Shown in pieces: positions 1 to 8,534 of a stretch of 64,000 bases of DNA. Source of the stretch: Chryseobacterium phosphatilyticum (lineage in GTDB: Bacteria; Bacteroidota; Bacteroidia; Flavobacteriales; Weeksellaceae); the NCBI RefSeq assembly GCF_002899825.2, contig NZ_PPED02000001.1, forward strand, positions 1,302,001 through 1,366,000, in the 5' to 3' direction. Made by a program: the position numbers and the translations under genes. How positions within the stretch are numbered: the first letter of the stretch is position 1; every line of letters begins with the position of its first letter. The notes beneath the pieces were generated by a model. The model did no database searches and was not told where the DNA came from. It was given only the letters and a program-made list of their open reading frames with translations.

Positions 1-549
1 AGCTATTTTTTCCAGATCCTTTCTGGTCCATACTTTTCCAACCGGATTATGAGGGTTACACAAGAGCAGAAGTTTCGTTTGGGGATCGGAAGCTTTCTTT
101 TCCAGGTCATCAAAATCGATAGTATACGCTCCGTCGTCATATTTTAACTCATTGCAAACAATATGACACCCATAATTTTCCAGGATGACAAAAAAATGAT
201 TGTAAACCGGGGTTTGCAAAATTATATTTTCATCAGGCTTCACAAATGTACGGACAATTGCCGAAAGGGAGGGAAGAATTCCTGTTGCAGGCAGTAGCCA
301 GTCTTTTTCTATTCTAAAATGATGATAAGTCTCCCACCAATCGATGACTGACTGATTGAAATTTTTGGGAATTGTACCATATCCAAAAACTCCGTGAGAA
401 ACCTTTTCAGAAATAGCATGAATCACTTCCGGAGCTGTTTTGAAATCCATATCAGCCACCCACATCGGTAAAATATTTTCTTTAGCCCAATCCCATTTTA
501 CGGAATGGGTGCCTCTTCTGTCTATGATTTCGTCGAAATTGTATTTCAT
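1..549 (-). CDS. PatB/MalY-type PLP-dependent C-S lyase (aminotransferase class I/II), partial at window edge
   Basis: Only the first 183 residues are present; the frame is open to base 1, so the C-terminal half, including the PLP-binding lysine, lies outside. The protein starts MKYNFDEIIDRRGTHSVKWD and contains ADMDFKTAP and, near the cut, NPHNPVG, all typical of the PatB/MalY (cystathionine beta-lyase-like) branch of fold-type I PLP enzymes. Family members cleave C-S bonds of cysteine conjugates in the cytoplasm. It is the last visible gene of a five-gene operon, starting 11 bp after the permease/binding-protein gene. Because egtB and egtD lie in the same operon, a good guess is that it does the EgtE step, cleaving hercynylcysteine sulfoxide to ergothioneine. 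An ordinary cystathionine beta-lyase is the alternative. Confidence 0.9.
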   Translation of the reverse strand, partial: MKYNFDEIIDRRGTHSVKWDWAKENILPMWVADMDFKTAPEVIHAISEKVSHGVFGYGTIPKNFNQSVIDWWETYHHFRIEKDWLLPATGILPSLSAIVRTFVKPDENIILQTPVYNHFFVILENYGCHIVCNELKYDDGAYTIDFDDLEKKASDPQTKLLLLCNPHNPVGKVWTRKDLEKIA

Positions 550-560
550 GTTTAAGGTCA

Positions 561-2126
561 TTATTTTGAATCCAGATAATTTTTCAGGTCAGAAATATTT
601 TTAATCTTAAGTTCCTGTGCCTGCTTTCTTCGCATCATCAAAGCGTAAGCATTATTAAATCCAAGGGGTTTCAGCCATTCGATTCCATATTGTTTCTGGA
701 ATTCCGAATTGACGTAATCAAACGTTTTTTCGGGGCTTTTAGAAACCTCTTCAATCATTTTTGCGGAAGGTTTAAGTAAAACCAAAAGTCCGGTTCCTGT
801 ATATTCAGGATAAAAATCTATGGCATCATTCATTAAAGCATCAAAGCAAATTTTCGTTCCGCCGAGACCTGTTTTGGTTTCCACTTTATAATCGGTATAG
901 CCTTCAATGAGCATTTTGTAAATTTCGGTAAGAATATACTGTTCACCAAAAATTTTCGACCCTATTTTTATGGTTTGGGAATTTCCTTTGCGTGGATCTT
1001 TATATAAATTCATTTGTATTAAAAAATCTCTGGCAATTTTATCGGGAGTTTGTTTGAGATAATCTGCTTTATAATTCAGGTCCGTCATGATTGAATCATT
1101 GAATTTCCCTGAAACAAGATTCAATGTTTTTTGTAATTCGGGAAACTTTGCCAATGTTTTTGTTTTGATCACCGGAGCGGCAAAATAAGGAGGAAAAATC
1201 TTCTTATCATCCTGTAAAACATATAAATCAAAAGCCTTGATTCTGCCATCTGTAGAGTATCCGCTGATCAGATCCAATTCTTTTTCATATGCTGCCTTAT
1301 ACATAATGGCATCACTGACAACCAGGGGATGTGCATCGAGGCCGTATACCGAACGAAGTCCCAGATCACCGTCCTGTCGTCCCATAAATTCGGGCGTAAA
1401 ACCAGCCTTAAGTTTATGACCCGAAGCGGAAGTCAAGAGATAAACACCACCCAGGATCAATATGATAACAGGAACAATATATTTTAGTTTCTTTACGGAC
1501 CGATAGCTCAATTTCTGTAAAACTGCGATGGTCTGATCCAAAAAAATCGCCAATAAAGCCGCCGGAATTGCTCCGGCCAGAATCATATTTGTATTATTAA
1601 GTGAAATGCCGCCAAAAATAAATTCACCCAAACCGCCAGCCGCAACAAACGAGGCTAATGTTGCCACCCCAACATTGATGACCGCCGCGGTTCTGATCCC
1701 GGCAATAATTACCGGCATTGCTAAAGGAAGTTCCACTTTGAAAAGCCTTTGCGTTCTATTCATTCCCATTGCTTTGGCTGCTTCAATCACCGCTGCATCT
1801 ACTTCCGTGATTCCTGTATACGTATTTCTGATGATGGGTAAAAGGGCGTAAATAAGCAACGCTACAATAGCCGGAGTAGCTCCGATTCCGAAAGCGGGAA
1901 TCATAAAACCCAATAAAGCAATACTCGGAATGGTCTGTAAAATCCCTGCTATTCCTAAAACAGAACCTGATAATTTTCTTTTTCTGGCAATTAAAATCCC
2001 TAAAGGCACACCGATAATGATGGCCAGAAAAAGAGACAAAAAAGTAAGTCCCAGATGCTGAACAACCTGTGTGAACAGTTTCTCATGCTGTTCGGTAATA
2101 AATTGCCAAAAACTTTGCTCGCTCAT
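561..2126 (-). CDS. ABC importer permease fused to a circularly permuted OpuC/EgtU-type substrate-binding domain
   Basis: This 521-aa inner-membrane protein joins a permease to a quaternary-amine-type binding domain. Residues 1-235 hold about six hydrophobic segments and the EAA loop (EAAKAMGMNRTQ, 115-126), as in ProW/OpuCB. The binding domain follows but its halves are swapped. Residues 241-378 match the C-terminal lobe of OpuCC-type proteins (FTPEFMGRQDG, YSTDGRIKAFDL, DDKKIFPPY), while 386-521 match the N-terminal lobe (IKIGSKIFGEQYIL, YPEYTGT, FNNAYAL, and ISDLKNYL at the very end). The gene overlaps the upstream ATPase gene by 4 bp. General annotation would be glycine betaine/choline import. 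The operon with egtB and egtD, and the permease-binding fusion known from the ergothioneine importer EgtU, make ergothioneine or a related betaine (hercynine) an attractive ligand. Specificity is inferred. Confidence 0.93.
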   Translation of the reverse strand: MSEQSFWQFITEQHEKLFTQVVQHLGLTFLSLFLAIIIGVPLGILIARKRKLSGSVLGIAGILQTIPSIALLGFMIPAFGIGATPAIVALLIYALLPIIRNTYTGITEVDAAVIEAAKAMGMNRTQRLFKVELPLAMPVIIAGIRTAAVINVGVATLASFVAAGGLGEFIFGGISLNNTNMILAGAIPAALLAIFLDQTIAVLQKLSYRSVKKLKYIVPVIILILGGVYLLTSASGHKLKAGFTPEFMGRQDGDLGLRSVYGLDAHPLVVSDAIMYKAAYEKELDLISGYSTDGRIKAFDLYVLQDDKKIFPPYFAAPVIKTKTLAKFPELQKTLNLVSGKFNDSIMTDLNYKADYLKQTPDKIARDFLIQMNLYKDPRKGNSQTIKIGSKIFGEQYILTEIYKMLIEGYTDYKVETKTGLGGTKICFDALMNDAIDFYPEYTGTGLLVLLKPSAKMIEEVSKSPEKTFDYVNSEFQKQYGIEWLKPLGFNNAYALMMRRKQAQELKIKNISDLKNYLDSK

Positions 2127-3049
2127 ATAGTCTGGAATTTTCGATATTCATTAAAAGCTTTGACCAGATCTTCATAATCTTCGGAAAGTGAATAATCTGC
2201 ACTCAATCGTTGCAACGCGTTCCACACAACTGTATTTTCTGAAAACTGAAGATCTTCATACAGGCGACCGCCTTTAAAATGTGATTTCACATCTTTCAGT
2301 GTGGCTACTTTGTACTCCAGTAAAAGCCTGTTTTTGGCAAAAAAACTTTTAACAAAATCATTTTCAGGGTGGTACAACATCTCTTTTGGTGTTCCCGTCT
2401 GAATAATTTTTCCTTTATCCATGAGACAGATCTTATGACCTAAGTCAAACGCCTCCTGAACATCATGAGTGACGAGAATAATGGTTTTATTTTTAAGCTC
2501 TTCCAGCGATTTGAATTCCGAATGAATATCGGCTTTGGTAATAGTATCCAATGCTCCGAATGGTTCATCCATCAATAAAACAGGTGAGGTGGCAATCAAC
2601 GCCCGGGCAATCCCTACTCTTTGCTGTTGTCCGCCACTCAACTCATTGGGAAACCGGGAAAGCAATTCTTCGGAAAGGTGAAGTTTGTGCAGGAGCTCTA
2701 AGGTTCTTTCGGTCGTCCTTTTTTTGCTCCACTTAAGCAAGTCCGGAACAACTGCAATATTCTGCTGAATGGTGTAATGAGGAAACAATCCGGAATGTTG
2801 CATAACGAAACCAATTCCCATTCTTACGTCTTCTACTTTTTGTGACTGAATATTTTTACCGTCAATCAAAATATTTCCGGAATCAGCTTCAATCAAGCGG
2901 TTGATCATTTTCAACGTTGTTGTTTTTCCACATCCGCTCGTTCCCAGAAGCACCAAAACTTCCTGGTCATTGGCCTGAAAAGAAATGCTATCGACTGCCT
3001 TTTTTCCGTTAAAACTTTTTGAAACCGATTCAACTGTAATCATAGGCAC
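2123..3049 (-). CDS. ABC importer ATPase (OpuCA/ProV/EgtV type, no CBS domains)
   Basis: The 308-aa cytoplasmic ATPase energises the adjoining permease/binding-domain fusion. Walker A is GTSGCGKTT (36-44), the ABC signature is LSGGQ (137-141), Walker B is VLLMDE (157-162) and the switch histidine is H195. The best relatives by pattern are glycine-betaine/choline ATPases (OpuCA, ProV) and the ergothioneine-importer ATPase EgtV. Many OpuCA proteins end in two CBS domains; here only about 70 residues follow the nucleotide-binding domain and no CBS pattern is visible. The start lies 3 bp downstream of the egtB stop and the end overlaps the permease start by 4 bp (ATGA), so translation is probably coupled. 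MITVES, two codons later, is an equally good start. Confidence 0.95.
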   Translation of the reverse strand: MPMITVESVSKSFNGKKAVDSISFQANDQEVLVLLGTSGCGKTTTLKMINRLIEADSGNILIDGKNIQSQKVEDVRMGIGFVMQHSGLFPHYTIQQNIAVVPDLLKWSKKRTTERTLELLHKLHLSEELLSRFPNELSGGQQQRVGIARALIATSPVLLMDEPFGALDTITKADIHSEFKSLEELKNKTIILVTHDVQEAFDLGHKICLMDKGKIIQTGTPKEMLYHPENDFVKSFFAKNRLLLEYKVATLKDVKSHFKGGRLYEDLQFSENTVVWNALQRLSADYSLSEDYEDLVKAFNEYRKFQTI

Positions 3050-3052
3050 AAT

Positions 3053-4243
3053 TTATTCAGCAAGTCTGATTCCGGTAAACTGCCACTGTAAATGGGTCTG
3101 GAAGAAATTCCGGTAGGTATTTCTGCTATGCCCCGGAGGAGTAGCTACAGAAGCTCCACGCAGCACCATTTGGTTGACCATAAATTTCCCGTTGTATTCT
3201 CCGACAGCTCCTGCCTCTTTTTTATACCCGGGATAAGGAAGATAAGCGGAATTCGTCCACTCCCAACGTTTTCCCCAATCAAGATGTTGCGATGCCACTT
3301 CCCATTCTGCTTCGGTGGGCAGGCGTTTTCCTTTCCACGAAGCAAAAGCTGAAGCCTCGAAAAAACTGATATGACAAACAGCTTCGTTTAAATCAACTTC
3401 CTGTAAGCCATTTAAAGTATAATTCATCCATTTTCCATCAATATAATGCCAATATAAAGGAGATTTCGCCTTATTTTGCTTTACCCAATCCCAGCCTTCA
3501 GCGTGCCAGTGTCTGAAATCATCATAACCTCCGGCTTCTATAAATTCTAAATATTCTTTATTGGTCACCAAATGATTACAGATTTTAAAATCATTCAGAT
3601 ATACTTTATGTCTTCCCAGTTCATTATCAAAACAAAAACCTTCACCCTTAAAACCAATTTCATAAATACCTTCTGAAAAACACAGCATTTCTGCATCTTC
3701 ATCGTTTCTATTTTGCGAAATACTTTCCCTTTTGTAAGCAGGAAATAATGGATTATGGCCTAAAATGTATTTAATGTCTGTTAATAATAATTCCTGATGC
3801 TGCTGTTCGTGGTTTAAACCCAGTTCCAACAAAGATTCCAGCGATTCTGTAAAATATCCGCTCTGAAAGAATTCTTCCATCTTTCGATCTACATATTCAC
3901 GATATTTAAAAACCTCGGAAACAGAAGGACGGCTCAGGTTCCCTCTGTCTGTACGAATCACACGGGCTCCGATGGTTTCGTAATAACTGTTGAATACAAA
4001 ATTGTACTGAGGATCAAAAACTTTATAACCCGGAAAATCAGGTTGCAAAATAAATGTTTCAAAAAACCAGGTCGTGTGACCCAAATGCCATTTCGGCGGA
4101 CTGACATCAACGATTGGTTGAACCACATAATCTTCTATTTCTAAAGGGCGGCAGATTTCAACGGAATGATTCCGGATTTCCGAAAATTTACTCACCAGGT
4201 TTTTATGAGGACTTGTTGTTGCAAGCAAGGCATTTTTTTTCAT
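3053..4243 (-). CDS. egtB: Ergothioneine biosynthesis sulfoxide synthase EgtB
   Basis: Non-haem iron enzyme that uses O2 to join a thiol donor to C2 of the imidazole of hercynine (trimethylhistidine), giving a sulfoxide. The 396 residues carry the N-terminal DinB-like helical domain with the three expected iron ligands, H56 (WHLGHTTWFFE), H145 and H149 (NHEQQHQE), followed by a formylglycine-generating-enzyme-like domain containing RLPTEAEWE. The egtD gene lies directly upstream with a 17-bp gap, which supports ergothioneine over ovothiol; OvoA would be longer, with a fused methyltransferase. No egtA or egtC is in the operon, suggesting a version that uses cysteine directly rather than gamma-glutamylcysteine, though those genes could lie elsewhere. 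Confidence 0.95.
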   Translation of the reverse strand: MKKNALLATTSPHKNLVSKFSEIRNHSVEICRPLEIEDYVVQPIVDVSPPKWHLGHTTWFFETFILQPDFPGYKVFDPQYNFVFNSYYETIGARVIRTDRGNLSRPSVSEVFKYREYVDRKMEEFFQSGYFTESLESLLELGLNHEQQHQELLLTDIKYILGHNPLFPAYKRESISQNRNDEDAEMLCFSEGIYEIGFKGEGFCFDNELGRHKVYLNDFKICNHLVTNKEYLEFIEAGGYDDFRHWHAEGWDWVKQNKAKSPLYWHYIDGKWMNYTLNGLQEVDLNEAVCHISFFEASAFASWKGKRLPTEAEWEVASQHLDWGKRWEWTNSAYLPYPGYKKEAGAVGEYNGKFMVNQMVLRGASVATPPGHSRNTYRNFFQTHLQWQFTGIRLAE

Positions 4244-4260
4244 AAAAAAATCATTTTAAG

Positions 4261-5241
4261 TTATACCATCCAGATAGAATCTACAAACCAGTTTTTAGCA
4301 TCTTTAATTTCAGTAAGGATATGAAACCCCGAATCTCCTGCCAGTTTTTTGATATCCTGCTCGGAAAATTTCTGAGAAACCTCCATATCAATCAGTTCAT
4401 TTTCTTTGAAATGAAACAAATGATTATCAACACGAACCTCCTGATCACAAAGGCTTACCAGGAAACTTCTGCAGGCTCCTGAAACCGGATCATACGTCTG
4501 ATAATGCTGAAACTGTTTCTCATCGAAGTCAGCATTAAGCTCCCGGTTGATTCTTGTAAGAAGATTAAGATTGAATGAAGCGGTAATTCCTGCCGGATCA
4601 TTGTATGCAGCAAGAATAGTATTCGGATTTTTCTTGAGATCAAAACCTACCAGAAATAAATCGCCGGAATTCAGTTTTCTTTTCACTTCACTACAGAAGT
4701 GGACCGCTTCCTCTATTTCCATATTTCCGATATTCCCACCTAAAAAGAGAACCACTTTTTTTCTTTTCGAAATAGCTGTTGCTTTATCGAGCATATCAAA
4801 ATACTCACCTTGCAAAGGTAAAATCTTGAGTTCGGGCAATTTTTTATTCAGATTTTCCTGCAAAACCGAAAGAATATTTCCTGAGATATCTATAGGCATA
4901 TAGGTAAAATCTGTTCCTTTATCCACTAATTTTTTAAGGAGGTATGATGATTTCATGGCATCACCTGCTCCCAACTCAATCAGATCAAAAGATTCATTGA
5001 TATTGGAAATCGCTTTTGTGAGTTCTTCCGTCTTATTTTGAAATATGTCCAGTTCACAATTGGTAAGGTAATATTCCGGCATCGCCATTATCTGCTGAAA
5101 CAGTTGATCACCTGTTTTGTCGTAAAAGTATTTTGAAGATAGTTTTTTAGGATAAGCGGCCAGGCCTTTTAAAACATCTGAATAAAAAGTATTGGCACGG
5201 TCATTTTTAAGATAACAATCTTGTTTTAACTGCATATTCAT
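4261..5241 (-). CDS. egtD: L-histidine N-alpha-methyltransferase EgtD
   Basis: S-adenosylmethionine-dependent enzyme that methylates the alpha-amino group of histidine three times, giving hercynine, the first ergothioneine step. The 326-aa length is normal. Recognisable family stretches are KYFYDKTGDQLF (37-48), MPEYYLTNCE (54-63), the SAM-binding ELGAGDAMKS (89-98), FLGGNIGN, and near the C-terminus MEVSQKFS, whose E and S fit the histidine-binding pair of mycobacterial EgtD. It is the first gene of a five-gene minus-strand operon. An alternative start at the third codon (MQLKQD) is possible. No convincing TAnnTTTG promoter was found just upstream. Confidence 0.96.
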   Translation of the reverse strand: MNMQLKQDCYLKNDRANTFYSDVLKGLAAYPKKLSSKYFYDKTGDQLFQQIMAMPEYYLTNCELDIFQNKTEELTKAISNINESFDLIELGAGDAMKSSYLLKKLVDKGTDFTYMPIDISGNILSVLQENLNKKLPELKILPLQGEYFDMLDKATAISKRKKVVLFLGGNIGNMEIEEAVHFCSEVKRKLNSGDLFLVGFDLKKNPNTILAAYNDPAGITASFNLNLLTRINRELNADFDEKQFQHYQTYDPVSGACRSFLVSLCDQEVRVDNHLFHFKENELIDMEVSQKFSEQDIKKLAGDSGFHILTEIKDAKNWFVDSIWMV

Positions 5242-5604
5242 AGTTCTTATTTTGTTTTGGATATTAACTAGCTACAACTATCTTGCCGCTATCGGATAAG
5301 CTTCCATCAACCTATGAGCTTCTACAATTTCATCTATTTAAAGATAAGGTTTTTTACGGTTTTCATCCTACCACATTTCATTTTATTGATAAAAAAAGGA
5401 ACAATTCTGAGTCGTCCACCTTTATCAAACCATTTCATGAGCTATTTTCTTTAGTAAAAAACAATTAAAAAAACACTGATCAAATCGTGAAATAAATACT
5501 CTTGAGATAGGACAAAGATTATTTTTCTAAAATAAGAAACAAGTATCTTTCCGAAGTCTTTAAATGAGTAATTTAGCATTGGACTAAAACTCGTTAAGAT
5601 TTCT
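5242..5604. other. Intergenic divergent region, no gene seen
   Basis: These 363 bp separate the minus-strand egt operon from the plus-strand MG2/plug-like gene and must hold promoters for both. Short open frames exist on both strands but have no family resemblance or credible start context. A TATCTTTC at 5544-5551 is one base off the -7 consensus for the plus-strand gene but lacks a properly spaced TTG. Confidence 0.5.
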
Positions 5605-7995
5605 ATGAGAAATATATTCTGTGTATTGCTTTTTTCAATAGTACAACCTGTACTGGCACAAACTAAATTAGAAAAAGCAATTACCAATCTTGAAAAAAAT
5701 TATGAACAGGAAAAGGTATACTTACTGACCGACAAAACCCAATATGCAGCCGGAGACAAAATCTGGTTCAAAAGCTTTGTCTTTGATGGGTACAACCGTT
5801 CTACAATATCGACGACTCTGTTTGTTGAGCTGTACAATTCTGATAAAAAATTAATAGACTGGAAAACGACACTTCTCACCAATGGTGAAGGTAGTGGTGA
5901 TTTTCTGCTAAAAGAAGATCTTCCTGAACAGGTGTATTTCATAAGGGCCTACACACCTTATATGACTAATTTTAGTGAAGATTTCCAGATTGTGAAAAGT
6001 ATTCCGGTCTACAATCCTGATTCTGCTGAATCTTTAGTGATTTCCAAAAATTCTGATTGGTCTGTAAAAGCCTTTCCGGAAGGAGGAACTTTCATTAGTG
6101 GAACACCAACAAAATTTGCCGTCAGATTATCAGGCGATTCTTCTTTACCGGAAAACTGGACCGGAAAGGTCGTTGATACTGAAAAACCCAATATCGCTAT
6201 AACAACATTTAAATCTTTTGATAAAAATGTGGCATCCTTTACCATCACTCCTGCTTCAGGAAAAAAATATCAGGTGATTGTTCAGGATAATGCCGGAAAA
6301 AATAAAACAACGGATTTACCACAAGTTGCAGACAGTGGCCTTCATTTACAGGTCAGCAGTTCCAATGAAGGGATTAAATACAGCTTAAAAGGGGTTAATC
6401 TAAAACAACAACTTCAGAATTATAAAATTATCGGAACTATTAGCAACCACCTGGCTTATAAGGCTCATATCAAGCAGCTGATCAATGAAGCGTCCAGTCT
6501 TATTCCTACCAAAATAAGCAATGGTTCTAATGGGATTCTCCAGTTAGCCATTTTTGACGAACAAGATAATCTGGTGGCTCAGAGACTTTGTTTTATAAAA
6601 CCTAATAATTTAAAGATCGAAAAAGCAGAAATTATAGAGCGAAATATCAAACAGGCACCAAGATCTTTTAATAATATTGACCTTTCTCCGGAGTCCTATT
6701 TTAAAAATTACACGGTTTTGGTCAGTGAGGATGACGGCAGCAATAAGCCTGACGAAGAAAATATTCTGAGCGCACTTTGGTTAACGGGAGATTTTACCAG
6801 CAAAATAGACAGCCCGGCACAATATTTCTCTGCCAATGCTAATACTGAAGCTTTGGATGCGCTGCTTATTTCTGAAAACTGGAAAAGATTTGACTGGAAT
6901 ACCGTACTTAACGGATCTTTTCCAGCGATCACCACCCGCTCTCAACAATTTCTTTCTTATAAGATAAAGCCAATCAAAAATAATGCACTGATCATTAACG
7001 CCAATGTAAATTTAATGGTAAAAATGGGTAAAGAGGAGCCTGCCATTAGCCAGTTTATAACAGATCAGAATGGGTATGTCTATTTGAATAATCTCAACAA
7101 TGACGAACCTTTGAATGTTTCATTATTTGTAAATTCAGGAAATAAAGACTCCAATAATGATGATCTGTTTGTTACAGCGGAACCTCTGGTGAATCCTACC
7201 CCATTTAAAGGCAACTTCCCGGGTACAAAATATAAATTAGTAAAAGCCGATAAAAATAAAGTCCTTCCTCCAGCTATTTCGAAAGCCATCAACACCCAAA
7301 AAAATACTAAAAAAATAGAAAATGCTGAGATTCAAATTGAACAGGTAAAATTAGTAGGAAAAAAGAAAGATCCCACAGAAGAGCTAGATAAGCAGCTCTC
7401 TACAGGAATGTTTACCTCCGGCAATTCTACCGTTTTTGATTTCGTGAATGAAGATCAACATACTTCAGGATCCATTAATATATTAGACTGGCTTCAGGGA
7501 AGAGCTGCGGGTTTGACCTTTCAAAGAAATAGCTCAGGGGTAAACGTACCCTCCATTCGAGGGCAACAGGCCAAGCTCTATCTGGATGAAATGCCCACTG
7601 ATGTAGATATGATTGCCAACGTTCCTGTAAGCAATATCGCTATGGTAAAAGTTCTTAAAGGAGCAGGCCTGGCAGGGAATGCCGTAGCGGTCTATACCAT
7701 GAAAGGCAATATGAAATCCAAAAGCAAGGAAAAGGAAATACAAAAGAACAACTCAGCGATCATAAAAGGCTATGATAAACCTTCAGAATTCCTTATTGGA
7801 GCCATAGACGAGGATGCAAAAATTGACAATGACACCCGTGAAACCCTTTACTGGAATCCTAATTTATTTGACAGTGATTATGTTCCTCCAAGAATTAAAT
7901 TTTTCAATAACGACAGTGCTAAACAGTACAAAGTATTGATGATCAGTTTTGATGAAGACGACCATCTTCTTTATGATCAGCAAATCTTTAAATAG
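5605..7995 (+). CDS. Secreted MG2-like / TonB-plug-domain protein
   Basis: The 796-aa protein begins with a signal peptide (about residues 1-18, ending VLAQ). Near residue 38 it has YLLTDKTQYAAGDKIWFKSF, the macroglobulin MG2-like opening common in large Bacteroidetes envelope proteins. Around residues 625-700 it carries a TonB-receptor plug-like stretch (LQGRAAGLTFQR, IRGQQAKLYLDE, MVKVLKG). No outer-membrane beta-barrel follows, so it is not a complete receptor. Proteins of this layout are usually named TonB-dependent receptor plug domain protein or MG2 domain protein; their task is unclear and may involve helping or gating an outer-membrane transporter from the periplasm. It appears to be transcribed alone and is followed at once by a strong terminator. 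Confidence 0.85.
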   Translation: MRNIFCVLLFSIVQPVLAQTKLEKAITNLEKNYEQEKVYLLTDKTQYAAGDKIWFKSFVFDGYNRSTISTTLFVELYNSDKKLIDWKTTLLTNGEGSGDFLLKEDLPEQVYFIRAYTPYMTNFSEDFQIVKSIPVYNPDSAESLVISKNSDWSVKAFPEGGTFISGTPTKFAVRLSGDSSLPENWTGKVVDTEKPNIAITTFKSFDKNVASFTITPASGKKYQVIVQDNAGKNKTTDLPQVADSGLHLQVSSSNEGIKYSLKGVNLKQQLQNYKIIGTISNHLAYKAHIKQLINEASSLIPTKISNGSNGILQLAIFDEQDNLVAQRLCFIKPNNLKIEKAEIIERNIKQAPRSFNNIDLSPESYFKNYTVLVSEDDGSNKPDEENILSALWLTGDFTSKIDSPAQYFSANANTEALDALLISENWKRFDWNTVLNGSFPAITTRSQQFLSYKIKPIKNNALIINANVNLMVKMGKEEPAISQFITDQNGYVYLNNLNNDEPLNVSLFVNSGNKDSNNDDLFVTAEPLVNPTPFKGNFPGTKYKLVKADKNKVLPPAISKAINTQKNTKKIENAEIQIEQVKLVGKKKDPTEELDKQLSTGMFTSGNSTVFDFVNEDQHTSGSINILDWLQGRAAGLTFQRNSSGVNVPSIRGQQAKLYLDEMPTDVDMIANVPVSNIAMVKVLKGAGLAGNAVAVYTMKGNMKSKSKEKEIQKNNSAIIKGYDKPSEFLIGAIDEDAKIDNDTRETLYWNPNLFDSDYVPPRIKFFNNDSAKQYKVLMISFDEDDHLLYDQQIFK

Positions 7996-7997
7996 TC

Positions 7998-8029
7998 AAA
8001 AAGCCTTTCAATCCTGAAAGGCTTTTTTT
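7998..8029 (+). terminator. Rho-independent terminator
   Basis: Three bases after the stop of the MG2/plug gene, AAAAAGCCTTTCA pairs with TGAAAGGCTTTTTT around an ATCC loop. The stem is at least 12 bp and the 3' side runs into T residues. It ends transcription of the 5605-7995 gene. Confidence 0.9.
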
Positions 8030-8046
8030 GGTGATAAGCCGGAAGC

Positions 8047-8158
8047 GCGAAGAAGGAATTCAAAAGTTAAAGAATAACTTTTCGTCTTTCTTAAGGTAAT
8101 GTAATATTACAAAGACGATAAGTACTGATAATTAAAAGTAACTTCCAGCCTTCTTCGC
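8047..8158. repeat. Nested inverted repeat in the spacer before the T6SS island
   Basis: GCGAAGAAGG (8047-8056) is matched by its reverse complement CCTTCTTCGC (8149-8158). Inside, CGTCTTT (8083-8089) pairs with AAAGACG (8111-8117) around a TAATATTA core. The piece could fold into a long interrupted cruciform and resembles the dispersed intergenic elements of this genus. The rest of the 8030-8475 spacer shows no gene; it contains only short frames in all six readings. Confidence 0.5.
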
Positions 8159-8475
8159 CCAACTCCCAGCCATTTTCCTTAGCTCCTCACTACCCCCGCT
8201 ACGGTACGAATCCTTTCATATGGTTTTAGTATTAAAATCAAATCTTTCAAAAACAACAAATGATCTAAAAGCCCTTTTCTTTAGAATAATCTATTGCGCT
8301 GCTGTATCCATAATCTTCAGTACAAAAAACCAACCTGTTTTTACAGGATTTTAATGTAGATACCAATCATCTGGCTTCAATCCCCAACACATTCTTCAAA
8401 CTTCTAATTTAAAGCCACTTAAATAAACAATCGTAGTTCTACTACAATTTTTCAGATTTAATATTATTTTACATT

Positions 8476-8502
8476 TTGTAATCTATTTTTTATCTAAATT
8501 CG
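8476..8502 (+). promoter_or_regulatory. Candidate Bacteroidetes promoter for the vgrG/effector island
   Basis: TTG (8476-8478) is followed after 16 nt by TAAATTCG (8495-8502), one mismatch from the TAnnTTTG -7 element. The vgrG start codon lies 32 nt downstream. The spacer is slightly shorter than typical, so this is a moderate candidate. Confidence 0.4.
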
Positions 8503-8534
8503 GTGAGATAATACCAAAAAACGCACATCATACT

